Assembly (NCBI GenBank): GCA_902489075.1
Contig: CABTYO010000029.1
Span: 1 to 22,187, forward strand
Direction of reading: 5' to 3'
DNA length: 22,187 nucleotides
DNA from: an uncultured Faecalicatena sp.
GTDB lineage: Bacteria; Bacillota; Clostridia; Lachnospirales; Lachnospiraceae
Of this stretch, positions 1 to 7,859 are shown piece after piece (the stretch's first letter is position 1; each line of letters opens with the position of its first letter). Under the pieces are notes generated by a model that had not been told where the DNA came from, did no database searches, and saw only the letters and a list, made by a program, of their open reading frames with translations. The position numbers were made by a program, and so were the translations under genes.

Positions 1-23
1 TCAGACGTGTGCTCTTCCGATCT
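1..23. other. Illumina TruSeq adapter remnant (not biological)
   Basis: The first 23 bases match the 3' end of the TruSeq index/read-2 adapter, including the core GCTCTTCCGATCT. I recognise this from knowledge of the adapter. It is library-derived sequence left at a contig end and should be trimmed. Genomic sequence probably begins at base 24. Confidence 0.95.
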
Positions 24-113
24 GCTTCATTTATCCCAACGCTTATATTAACACGAGGAGCATAGAAATAGCAAGGTTTCCGTAGGTTTTCGGGAAATTT
101 AACAAGATTGTGG

Positions 114-142
114 TTTTCGAATCAGGAAAATCGTTATATAAT
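114..142 (+). promoter_or_regulatory. Possible promoter for the patatin-like gene
   Basis: A perfect TATAAT at 137-142 lies about 30 bases before the start codon. The hexamer 17 bases upstream (TTTTCG, 114-119) is a poor -35, so the call rests on the -10 and its position. The ribosome binding site AGGAGG follows just before the ATG at 172. Confidence 0.4.
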
Positions 143-171
143 GGGAACATAAAAACGAGGAGGCATAAGAA

Positions 172-1029
172 ATGCAGAAAGCAACATTAGTACTGGAAGG
201 CGGCGCTACCAGAGGAGTATTCACATCGGGTGCCTTGGATTACCTGATGGAGAAGGAATTATATATGTCACATGTGATCGGTGTTTCGGCGGGCGCCTGT
301 AATGCGGTAGATTATGTATCAAGACAGCCGGGCAGGACGAGAGACTGCATGATACCGACAGATAAAAGCGGGAATTATTATTATGGCTTCCGTAAGTTTG
401 TAAAGGAAAAAAGTCTGATGAATATGGATCTGATTTTTGATGTTTTTCCGAATCAGCTGATTCCTTTCGACTATGATACTTATTTTCAGTCAGAGATCGA
501 GTGTGAGCTTGTTGCGACGAACTGTCTGACCGGAAAGGCAGAATATTTTAACGAGAGGAAGAGTAGGGAGCGGCTGATGAAGATCTGCCGTGCGTCCTCA
601 AGCATGCCTCTTGTCACCCCCATTGTGAATATCGGGGATATCCCTTATCTGGACGGTGGCCTGGCGGACAGCGTGCCTTTAAACAGGGCGCTGGAGAAGG
701 GGAATGAGAAGGTAGTTGTGATCCTGACCAGGAATGCGGGATACCGCAAAAAGACGGTCTCAAAGGGAATGGCTGAGGTATACCGCAAGGCCTACAGCTC
801 CTATCCAAAGCTTGTGAAGGCGATTCTTCGGAGGAGCTTTTATTATAACAGAACCATGAACCAGCTGGAGACACTGGAAAGAGAAGGGAAGATCTTTGTC
901 CTGCGTCCGCTTGTGAAGCCGGTGGCAAGGCTGGAGCGCAACAAAGAGACGCTGGGGGCATTCTATGACCATGGCTGGCAGGTAATGGAGCAGGAATACG
1001 ACAGACTGCTTGAATATCTGGAAAAATAA
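172..1029 (+). CDS. Patatin-like phospholipase family protein
   Basis: A 285-residue cytoplasmic-type protein with no signal peptide. It carries the full patatin signature: oxyanion-hole GGATRG at residues 10-15, nucleophile elbow GVSAG at 37-41 (Ser39), and DGG at 161-163 (Asp161). These form the Ser-Asp catalytic dyad of the family, which hydrolyses acyl esters of phospholipids or other lipids. The basic C-terminal third resembles the bacterial YjjU/RssA-like branch of patatin proteins. The ATG is preceded by a strong AGGAGG site. The next gene starts 18 bases downstream with its own AGGAGG, so the two are probably cotranscribed. The substrate cannot be read from sequence. Confidence 0.9.
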   Translation: MQKATLVLEGGATRGVFTSGALDYLMEKELYMSHVIGVSAGACNAVDYVSRQPGRTRDCMIPTDKSGNYYYGFRKFVKEKSLMNMDLIFDVFPNQLIPFDYDTYFQSEIECELVATNCLTGKAEYFNERKSRERLMKICRASSSMPLVTPIVNIGDIPYLDGGLADSVPLNRALEKGNEKVVVILTRNAGYRKKTVSKGMAEVYRKAYSSYPKLVKAILRRSFYYNRTMNQLETLEREGKIFVLRPLVKPVARLERNKETLGAFYDHGWQVMEQEYDRLLEYLEK

Positions 1030-1047
1030 AGATAGGAGGTAAGATCT

Positions 1048-1452
1048 ATGAATCTGTATGAACACCACATTTCCACGAAGTATGCACAGCAGATGATTAA
1101 AGTGACGGATATGGTACGGGAGGATATCGAAAAGAGCGGCATGAAAGACGGGATTGTTGTTGTATTTTCCCCGCATACCACAGCAGGTTTTACCATCAAT
1201 GAGAACGCAGACCCGGATGTCGTGCATGATATGCTTCTGGGATTTGAGGAGGCTTTCCCAACTCAGGCGCCGTTTTACCAGCATGCAGAGGGGAATTCCC
1301 ATGCACATATGAAGACCACGGTGACGGGACCGTCCCAGACGCTGATCCTGCATGACGGTGAGATTCTCTTTGGCATCTGGCAGGATCTGTATTTTTGTGA
1401 GTATGACGGACCGAGGAACCGGACCTTTTTCGTCAAGATCATAGAGGGGTAG
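1048..1452 (+). CDS. YjbQ family (UPF0047) protein
   Basis: A 134-residue protein of the YjbQ/UPF0047 family, whose usual length is 130-140. Visible family features are the PHTTAGFTINENADP block near residues 42-56, the histidine-containing segment HAEGNSHAHMK, and the C-terminal stretch ILFGIWQDLYFCEYDGPR. Members show weak thiamine-phosphate synthase activity in E. coli, but the physiological role is unclear, so no pathway is assigned. The start has an AGGAGGT site. The stop lies 6 bases before the polyphosphate kinase start, which implies one transcript. Confidence 0.88.
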   Translation: MNLYEHHISTKYAQQMIKVTDMVREDIEKSGMKDGIVVVFSPHTTAGFTINENADPDVVHDMLLGFEEAFPTQAPFYQHAEGNSHAHMKTTVTGPSQTLILHDGEILFGIWQDLYFCEYDGPRNRTFFVKIIEG

Positions 1453-1458
1453 GAGATT

Positions 1459-3561
1459 ATGAACAAAAAGGCATTAAATTATACACAGAACAGGGAACTT
1501 TCCTGGCTTCGGTTCAACCAGAGAGTGCTGGAGGAGGCGAGAGATGAGAGTGTTCCGCTTCTGGAACGGATGAAGTTCGTGGCCATCTTTACGAGCAACC
1601 TGGATGAATTCTTCATGATCCGCGTGGGCAGTCTGTATGACATGGCCGCCGTAGATAATAAAAGCGTGGATTTAAAGTCCGGGCTGACACCTCAGGAGCA
1701 GCTTGACGCGATCTATGCGGCGGTGGCTCCGCTTTACAAGGAACGGGATAAGACCTATGCCGAGATCAAGAAGCAGCTGCATCCTTATGGAGTATGCGGC
1801 CTGGATTTCAAGGAGCTGGAGCCGCAGGAGAAAAAGTACGTCAAGAAGTATTTCAAGGAGCAGGTACTGCCGGTTCTTTCCCCGCAGATCGTGGATGCGA
1901 ACCATCCGTTTCCCCATCTGCTGAACAAGGATATCTATGTGGTGGCAGATCTGAAGTTTGAGAATAAGAGTATGATGGGGATCGTGCCGGTGCCGCAGTT
2001 TATCTCGGACATCCTGTATCTGCCGGGCCATGACATCCGTTACATCCGCATGGAGAAGGTGATTATGGAATATCTGGACCTTGTCTTTGACCAGTATCAG
2101 GTATCCGGGAAGAATTATATCTGCGTGACCCGCAATGCGGATGTATCCCCCGATGATGAGGCCTATGCAGACAGCGAGGATTTCCGTTTTATCATGAAGG
2201 AAACTCTGCATAAGCGCAGAAGAATGGCAGTGGTCCGCCTGGAGGTGGCAAATCCGCTGTCCAAGGAGATGGAGAAGTATTTCTGTGATAAGTTCAACAT
2301 CACACCGGAATGCATTTTCCGTACGAAAATGCCGATGAAGCTGGAGTTTATGTTTGCCATTGCGGAAAAGGTGCCTGCCTCCATGAAACGGTCACTGATC
2401 GATGAACCGTTCACGCCTCAGCCGTCACCGTCCGTCACGGAGGGCAGCGTGATGGCGCAGGTGAAGAAGCGTGATATTCTGCTCTTTTATCCCTATGAGA
2501 GTATGGAACCATTTCTGCAGATGATCCGGGAGGCATCGGTGGATCCGAATGTTATGACGATTAAGATTACGATCTACCGTCTTGCAAAGAAGACGAGGCT
2601 GGTAGAATATCTGTGTGCCGCAGCGGAGAACGGAAAAGAGGTTACAGTCCTGATCGAACTGCGCGCCCGGTTCGATGAACAGAATAATATCGACTGGTCG
2701 GAGCGTATGGAAGAGGCGGGGTGCCGTGTAATCTATGGGTTCGAGGGATATAAGGTACATTCAAAGATCTGTCTGATTACATACAGGAACAAGAATGAGA
2801 TCAAATATATTACGCAGATCGGTACGGGAAATTATAACGAGAAGACGGCGAAGATGTATACAGACTTTTCTCTTATGACAGCCAGCCAGGAGATCGGAGA
2901 GGATGCCGCAGTCTTCTTTAAGAACATGTCCATCGGTAATCTGGACGGCGCGTACCAGCATCTGATCGTGTCACCCACCAGTTTAAAGCCAAAGGTGCTC
3001 ATGCTGATGGATGAGGAGATTAAAAAGGGCAGCGCCGGAAGGATCATTATGAAGATGAATTCCGTGACGGATATGGACTTTATCAACAAGGTGGCGGAAG
3101 CTTCCAGGGTAGGCGTGAAGATCGACCTGATCGTGCGCGGGATCTGCTGTATCCTGCCGGGCATTGAGGGAGAGACCGGGAATCTGACCGTAACCAGCGT
3201 TGTGGGGCGTTATCTGGAGCATCCAAGAGTATTCGTATTTGGACAGGGGGCAGAACAGAAGGTCTATATCGGTTCTGCGGATATGATGACCAGGAATACG
3301 GAAAAACGTGTGGAAGTGGCGTGTCCGATCTATGACGATGCGATTAAAAAGAGGCTTGTCCGCTGTCTGAACGTGATGCTTGCGGATAATGTAAAGGCGA
3401 GAATCATGTTAAGCGACGGGACCTATCAGAAGAAACAGGCATCTGAGAGGATGATTAATTCCCAGGAGACTTTTATGAAAGAAGCCATGCGTGCGAAACG
3501 GCCGCAGCCGACAGTGGAAAAGCCGACGTTCCTGAAACGGCTGAGAAGACTGTTTCGATAA
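1459..3561 (+). CDS. ppk1: Polyphosphate kinase 1
   Basis: A 700-residue protein, the usual length for PPK1, which reversibly polymerises the terminal phosphate of ATP into polyphosphate. The N-terminal domain begins with the typical NRELSWLRFNQRVLEEA. The region around 335-375 (DILLFYPYESMEPFL) starts the catalytic half. The histidine that becomes phosphorylated is in YKVHSKICLI (His434). The second conserved histidine is in YLEHPRVFVFG (His588), followed by SADMMTRN. The FYPYES segment replaces the HHPYES seen in many PPK1 proteins. The ATG follows GGAG by a few bases and begins 6 bases after the YjbQ gene. Confidence 0.96.
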   Translation: MNKKALNYTQNRELSWLRFNQRVLEEARDESVPLLERMKFVAIFTSNLDEFFMIRVGSLYDMAAVDNKSVDLKSGLTPQEQLDAIYAAVAPLYKERDKTYAEIKKQLHPYGVCGLDFKELEPQEKKYVKKYFKEQVLPVLSPQIVDANHPFPHLLNKDIYVVADLKFENKSMMGIVPVPQFISDILYLPGHDIRYIRMEKVIMEYLDLVFDQYQVSGKNYICVTRNADVSPDDEAYADSEDFRFIMKETLHKRRRMAVVRLEVANPLSKEMEKYFCDKFNITPECIFRTKMPMKLEFMFAIAEKVPASMKRSLIDEPFTPQPSPSVTEGSVMAQVKKRDILLFYPYESMEPFLQMIREASVDPNVMTIKITIYRLAKKTRLVEYLCAAAENGKEVTVLIELRARFDEQNNIDWSERMEEAGCRVIYGFEGYKVHSKICLITYRNKNEIKYITQIGTGNYNEKTAKMYTDFSLMTASQEIGEDAAVFFKNMSIGNLDGAYQHLIVSPTSLKPKVLMLMDEEIKKGSAGRIIMKMNSVTDMDFINKVAEASRVGVKIDLIVRGICCILPGIEGETGNLTVTSVVGRYLEHPRVFVFGQGAEQKVYIGSADMMTRNTEKRVEVACPIYDDAIKKRLVRCLNVMLADNVKARIMLSDGTYQKKQASERMINSQETFMKEAMRAKRPQPTVEKPTFLKRLRRLFR

Positions 3562-3626
3562 TTGAGTGGTATAAACTGACAGACAGAATAAAAACAGAAG
3601 AAGATTTTTTAGCAGGAGGAAGGAAA

Positions 3627-4676
3627 ATGAGCAGTTTGGAAAAAAGAGAATTTGGAGCAGTAAAAGACGGAAAAATGGCATATCTGTATACGATTGCAAA
3701 CCAGAAGGGCATGAAGATTACGGTCACCGATTTTGGTGCGGCTCTGGTCAATGTATTCGTGCCGGACAAAGACGGGAATCTCAAGGATGTTGTGCTCGGT
3801 TATGATGATGCACCGGGATATGAAAAAGGCGGGGCATCATTCGGTGCGCCTGTCGGAAGAAGCGCAAACCGGATCGGCGGGGCTTCTTTTGAGATAAACG
3901 GCGTAACGTATCAGCTGGAAAAGAATGACAACGGGGAGAATAACCTCCACAGCGGCAATGACTACTACAATAAGCGGTTCTGGAGTGTGGCGGAAGAGAA
4001 GGAAGACTCCATTACATTTTCCCTTCACAGCCCGGACGGGGACCAGGGCTATCCGGGAGCGCTGGATATGCACGTGACTTATGAACTGACAGCAGATGGG
4101 ATTCTCCGTATGAAATACGAGGCTGTCCCGGACAAAGATACAATCATCAACATGACAAACCACAGTTATTTCAATCTGGGCGGGCATGACAGCAAAGACG
4201 TTTTAAATCATAAAATTACAATCGATGCAGATTACTTTACAAGGGCTGATGCACAGTCCATTCCGACAGGGGAACTGGTTGAGACGACAGGCACTCCGAT
4301 GGACTTTAGAAGCCCTCATGCGATTGGAGAGAGGATCGATGCTGACTATGAGGCAACCCGTCTTGGAGGAGGCTATGATCACAACTGGGTATTGAAAAAT
4401 GATGGAAAATTTGCTAAAGTAGCTGAGGCTGCAGATGAAGAAAGCGGTATCGTGATGGAAGTCTGGACAGATCTGCCCGGTATGCAGGTCTACACGGCGA
4501 ATTTCCTGGACAATGAGCCGGGAAAGGGCGGCTGTACATATCAGAAGCGGGCAGCAGTATGTTTTGAGACACAGTACTTCCCGGATGCCATCCATCATGA
4601 AAATTTTGCAGCCCCGGTAACGAAGGCAGGAGAGACATACAGAACTGTCACAGAATACCGGTTTGGTACGTTATAA
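3627..4676 (+). CDS. galM: Aldose 1-epimerase (mutarotase)
   Basis: A 349-residue protein matching GalM in length and motif order. It interconverts the alpha and beta anomers of galactose, glucose and related sugars in the cytoplasm. NRIGGASFEINGVTYQL leads to NLHSG (His108). NHSYFNLGGH supplies the second catalytic histidine (His179), and DHNW holds Asp251. CFETQYFPDAIHH contains the catalytic base Glu314. The ATG sits 5 to 8 bases after AGGAGGAAGG. No Leloir-pathway genes adjoin it here, so its sugar context is not visible. Confidence 0.95.
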   Translation: MSSLEKREFGAVKDGKMAYLYTIANQKGMKITVTDFGAALVNVFVPDKDGNLKDVVLGYDDAPGYEKGGASFGAPVGRSANRIGGASFEINGVTYQLEKNDNGENNLHSGNDYYNKRFWSVAEEKEDSITFSLHSPDGDQGYPGALDMHVTYELTADGILRMKYEAVPDKDTIINMTNHSYFNLGGHDSKDVLNHKITIDADYFTRADAQSIPTGELVETTGTPMDFRSPHAIGERIDADYEATRLGGGYDHNWVLKNDGKFAKVAEAADEESGIVMEVWTDLPGMQVYTANFLDNEPGKGGCTYQKRAAVCFETQYFPDAIHHENFAAPVTKAGETYRTVTEYRFGTL

Positions 4677-4692
4677 TTTGATACACTATAAA
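4663..4692 (+). promoter_or_regulatory. Weak candidate promoter before topB
   Basis: TTGGTA (4663-4668) and TATAAA (4687-4692) are separated by 18 bases, overlapping the end of galM. Another TATAAT at 4672-4677 spans the galM stop but has no matching -35. Either could give topB separate transcription. Both are weak calls in an AT-rich gap. Confidence 0.25.
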
Positions 4693-4718
4693 GAGAAAAG
4701 CAGGCAGTATAAATATTT

Positions 4719-6812
4719 ATGGGGAAATCAGTATATATCGCGGAGAAGCCGAGTGTGGCTCAGGAATTCGCAAAAGCATTAAAATTAAATACAAGACGAA
4801 AAGACGGGTATCTGGAATCTGACGATGCAATCGTGACCTGGTGTGTCGGGCATCTTGTCACGATGAGCTACCCGGAGGTGTATGATCCGGCGCTGAAACG
4901 CTGGAGCTTAAATACACTGCCCTTTATCCCGGAAAACTTCAAGTATGAAGTAATCCCGGCAGTGGCGAAGCAGTTCCAGATCGTGAGCGGCCTTTTGAAC
5001 CGGGAGGACGTGGATACCATCTATGTGTGCACGGACTCCGGGCGGGAAGGAGAATATATCTACCGTCTTGTCGAACAGGAAGCACAGGTGAAGGGCAAGA
5101 ACAGGCGGAGAGTCTGGATCGACTCCCAGACCGAGGAGGAGATCCTGCGGGGAATCCGGGAGGCCAAAGACCTGTCGGAGTACGATAACTTAAGCGCTTC
5201 TGCTTATCTGCGGGCAAAAGAGGACTATCTGATGGGAATTAATTTTTCCCGTCTGCTGACTCTGAAATACGGGAACAGTATCTCCAATTATCTGCATACC
5301 AAGTATGCAGTTATTTCTGTGGGACGTGTCATGACCTGTGTGCTGGGAATGGTTGTGCGCAGGGAACGGGAAATCCGCGATTTTGTGAAAACACCGTTTT
5401 ACCGTGTCCTTGGCACCATTGAGGCGCAGGGACAGACATTTGAGGGAGAGTGGAGAGCCGTGAAAGGCTCCCGGTATTTCGAATCCTTCGATCTGTATAA
5501 AGAGAATGGTTTTAAGAAGAGAGAAAAGGCGGAGGAGTTAGTGGACTACTTAAATGACCCACAGCCTGTGAACTGCCAGATTGTTTCGATTGAGAAGAAA
5601 AAGGAAAAGAAAAATCCGCCCCTTCTCTATAATCTGGCGGAGCTGCAGAATGACTGCTCCAAACGTTTTAAGATCAGCCCGGATGAGACACTGCGTATTG
5701 TGCAGGAACTCTATGAGAAGAAGCTGGTTACCTATCCGAGAACGGATGCCAGAGTGCTGTCCACTGCGGTGGCAAAGGAGATCAGCAGGAATTTGAACGG
5801 CCTGTCCAAGTATCCGATGGCAGCACCATATCTTCAGGATATCCTGGGATTTGGCAGCCACAAGGGACTGGCAAAGACGAGATATGTCAATGATAAACAG
5901 ATCACGGATCACTATGCGATCATACCAACGGGCCAGGGCTTAAGTGCCCTAAAGTCTGTATCTTTGACAGCGGGAAAAGTGTATGACTGCATTGTGCGGC
6001 GTTTTTTAAGCATTTTCTATCCGCCTGCAGTGTACCAGAAGGTTGCCATCACAACCAAGATTAAGGAAGAATCCTTCTTCTCCAGCTTTAAAGTGCTGGC
6101 AGAAGAGGGGTATCTGAAAGTCGTGGGTGTCCCACAGACAAAGAAGGGCAGCGCTTCAGCGGGGAACGGCAGTCCTGAAAGTGCAGGCGGAGCGGATGCG
6201 GAGAATGCAGATCCGCTCAGTCAAGATTCACAGGATGCCTCTGGAGACCAGGACCTGGATACCAGCTTTTTCCAGGTGATCCAGAGTCTAAAAAAAGGAG
6301 CCGTGCTTCCGGTGAAGTCACTGGACATCAAGGAGGGAGAGACCTCGCCGCCGAAACGGTACAATTCGGGTTCCATTATTCTGGCGATGGAAAATGCGGG
6401 ACAGCTCATCGAAGACGAGGAATTACGCGCCCAGATCAAAGGAAGCGGGATCGGGACCAGTGCCACCAGGGCGGAGATTTTGAAGAAGCTGATACATATC
6501 AAATATCTGGCGCTGAATAAAAAGACGCAGATCATCACGCCGACGCTCCAGGGGGAGATGGTATTTGATGTGGTGGAAAATTCGATCAAGTCCCTGCTCA
6601 ACCCGGAGCTTACGGCGAGCTGGGAGAAGGGGCTCAATTATGTGGCGGAGGGCGAGATCACGCCTGACGAATACATGAAAAAGCTGGATCATTTCATCAT
6701 CAGCCGGACCAATGGCGTGAAAGGGCTGAACAACCAGTATCAGCTCCGCGGATGCTACGACAGGGCGGCGCAGTTTTATAAAAAGACAGGCAGCAAAAAG
6801 CAGGAAACATAA
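4719..6812 (+). CDS. topB: Type IA DNA topoisomerase, TopB-like (topoisomerase III)
   Basis: A 697-residue type IA topoisomerase, which relaxes or decatenates DNA by passing one strand through a transient single-strand break. The Toprim domain opens with YIAEKPSVAQEFAKAL and contains the metal-binding DSGREGE at 106-112. The catalytic tyrosine is Tyr339 in LVTYPRTDARVLS. IKGSGIGTSATRAEILKKL is the late conserved block. Two oddities are SVGRVMTC at 200-207, where many family members have SVGRVQTP, and a low-complexity Ser/Gly/Asp/Ala linker at about 475-516. No C-terminal zinc-finger repeats are seen. The ribosome binding site is weak. Mobile elements also carry TopB proteins, but there are no conjugation genes here, so a chromosomal role is likelier. 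Confidence 0.93.
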   Translation: MGKSVYIAEKPSVAQEFAKALKLNTRRKDGYLESDDAIVTWCVGHLVTMSYPEVYDPALKRWSLNTLPFIPENFKYEVIPAVAKQFQIVSGLLNREDVDTIYVCTDSGREGEYIYRLVEQEAQVKGKNRRRVWIDSQTEEEILRGIREAKDLSEYDNLSASAYLRAKEDYLMGINFSRLLTLKYGNSISNYLHTKYAVISVGRVMTCVLGMVVRREREIRDFVKTPFYRVLGTIEAQGQTFEGEWRAVKGSRYFESFDLYKENGFKKREKAEELVDYLNDPQPVNCQIVSIEKKKEKKNPPLLYNLAELQNDCSKRFKISPDETLRIVQELYEKKLVTYPRTDARVLSTAVAKEISRNLNGLSKYPMAAPYLQDILGFGSHKGLAKTRYVNDKQITDHYAIIPTGQGLSALKSVSLTAGKVYDCIVRRFLSIFYPPAVYQKVAITTKIKEESFFSSFKVLAEEGYLKVVGVPQTKKGSASAGNGSPESAGGADAENADPLSQDSQDASGDQDLDTSFFQVIQSLKKGAVLPVKSLDIKEGETSPPKRYNSGSIILAMENAGQLIEDEELRAQIKGSGIGTSATRAEILKKLIHIKYLALNKKTQIITPTLQGEMVFDVVENSIKSLLNPELTASWEKGLNYVAEGEITPDEYMKKLDHFIISRTNGVKGLNNQYQLRGCYDRAAQFYKKTGSKKQET

Positions 6813-6909
6813 CCGGCAGCATATGATTTAACCTTATCAGGGAAGCAGCAAAGCAGACGGTAAAGATCCGCTTTGACGGAGCCGGCAAAACATTTAGGAG
6901 GAGAACATC

Positions 6910-7581
6910 ATGACACAATTAACCGTAAAGGAACTTTACACACTGGAGGAGACCATCGCAAAAGACATCTTTGAAGGAGTGACCTATCCATGGGAAGTCC
7001 TTCCGAGAATCAGCAGCTTCATCCTGGAGTTAGGGGCAGGATTAAGTGAGGAAGAATACGAAAAGCGCGGAGAAAACATCTGGATCGCAAAGACAGCAAA
7101 AGTAGCGCCGACAGCCTCCATCACCGGACCGGCCATCATCGGTAAAGAGGCGGAGATCAGACACTGTGCTTTTATCAGGGGCAATGCGATCGTAGGAGAA
7201 GGTGCAGTCGTAGGAAATTCAACGGAGCTTAAGAATGTCATCCTGTTCAACAAAGTGCAGGTTCCACACTATAACTACGTGGGAGATTCTATTCTCGGAT
7301 ACAAGTCCCATATGGGGGCAGGATCCATTACTTCCAACGTAAAATCCGATAAAAAACTGGTAGTCGTAAAGACACCGGATGGAAACATCGAAACCGGAAT
7401 GAAGAAATTCGGCGCCATGCTGGGTGATGAGGTAGAAGTGGGATGCGGAAGCGTCTTAAATCCCGGAACCGTGGTAGGCAGCCATACGAATATCTACCCG
7501 CTGTCTTCTGTGAGAGGATATGTGCCGGGCGGCAGTATCTATAAAAAGCAGGGGGAAATTGTGGAAAAGACTGAAGGGTAA
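6910..7581 (+). CDS. Left-handed beta-helix (hexapeptide repeat) protein, GlmU C-terminal-like
   Basis: A 223-residue protein. After a helical N-terminus of about 50 residues, hexapeptide repeats run from about residue 70 to 200 (AKVAPTASITGPAIIGKEAEI, IRGNAIVGEGAVVGNST and others). These build a left-handed beta helix as in sugar-nucleotide acyltransferases. HYNYVGDSILGYKSHMGAG resembles the acetyltransferase active-site region of GlmU. There is no N-terminal nucleotidyltransferase domain, so it is not a full GlmU, although such proteins are often labelled UDP-GlcNAc pyrophosphorylase. AGGAGGAG precedes the ATG. Substrate and acyl donor are unknown. Confidence 0.8.
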   Translation: MTQLTVKELYTLEETIAKDIFEGVTYPWEVLPRISSFILELGAGLSEEEYEKRGENIWIAKTAKVAPTASITGPAIIGKEAEIRHCAFIRGNAIVGEGAVVGNSTELKNVILFNKVQVPHYNYVGDSILGYKSHMGAGSITSNVKSDKKLVVVKTPDGNIETGMKKFGAMLGDEVEVGCGSVLNPGTVVGSHTNIYPLSSVRGYVPGGSIYKKQGEIVEKTEG

Positions 7582-7594
7582 GGAACAAAGCCTG

Positions 7595-7629
7595 TCTGCA
7601 GAGTTACAGTTCACTTGCAGCTCTGCAGA
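7595..7629 (+). other. Perfect 9-bp inverted repeat after the hexapeptide-repeat gene
   Basis: TCTGCAGAG (7595-7603) and CTCTGCAGA (7621-7629) form a perfect 9-bp stem with a 17-base loop, 14 bases after the stop codon. It is placed like a terminator but no T-run follows. It may stabilise the 3' end of the upstream transcript, or may be a weak terminator. Confidence 0.5.
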
Positions 7630-7683
7630 TGAATCAATAAACTTTCAGTAAAAATGCCAATGGAAAATGTGACTTCTATATGA

Positions 7684-7689
7684 TATAAT
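7684..7689 (+). promoter_or_regulatory. Extended -10 promoter candidate upstream of the Rpn gene
   Basis: TGATATAAT at 7681-7689 is a consensus extended -10 (TGN plus TATAAT). The hexamer 17 bases upstream (TGGAAA, 7661-7666) is a poor -35, which an extended -10 can tolerate. A 7-bp inverted repeat, AAATGCC (7652-7658) and GGCATTT (7704-7710), flanks it. It would give the downstream nuclease gene a leader of about 165 bases. Confidence 0.45.
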
Positions 7690-7816
7690 ACTTTTCATCA
7701 ACCGGCATTTCATGAAAATTCTATTTTTCTGAAAATTCAGGCGTATCGCCGTAGAATTCAAGTTGATAAATTCCAATGAGAATGGATGTGATGCTTATGA
7801 GTGAAGTGTCTCTTTA

Positions 7817-7845
7817 TTGAAAATGAACATGGAGCATGTTAAAAT
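7817..7845 (+). promoter_or_regulatory. Palindrome and promoter-like hexamers just before the Rpn gene
   Basis: TTGAAA (7817-7822) and TAAAAT (7840-7845) are spaced by 17 bases. The spacer holds the palindrome AACATG-GAG-CATGTT (7826-7840), a possible operator. Against promoter function, initiation about 7 bases after the -10 would fall on the AAGGAGG ribosome binding site (7846-7852), giving an almost leaderless message. A regulator or RNA hairpin site is an equal alternative. Confidence 0.3.
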
Positions 7846-7859
7846 AAGGAGGACAATGT

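Noticed and set aside
760..1353. Long bottom-strand reading frames opposite the + strand genes, such as 760-1353 and 1672-2211
   Set aside because: They lie antisense to well-supported conserved genes and show no domains or start signals.
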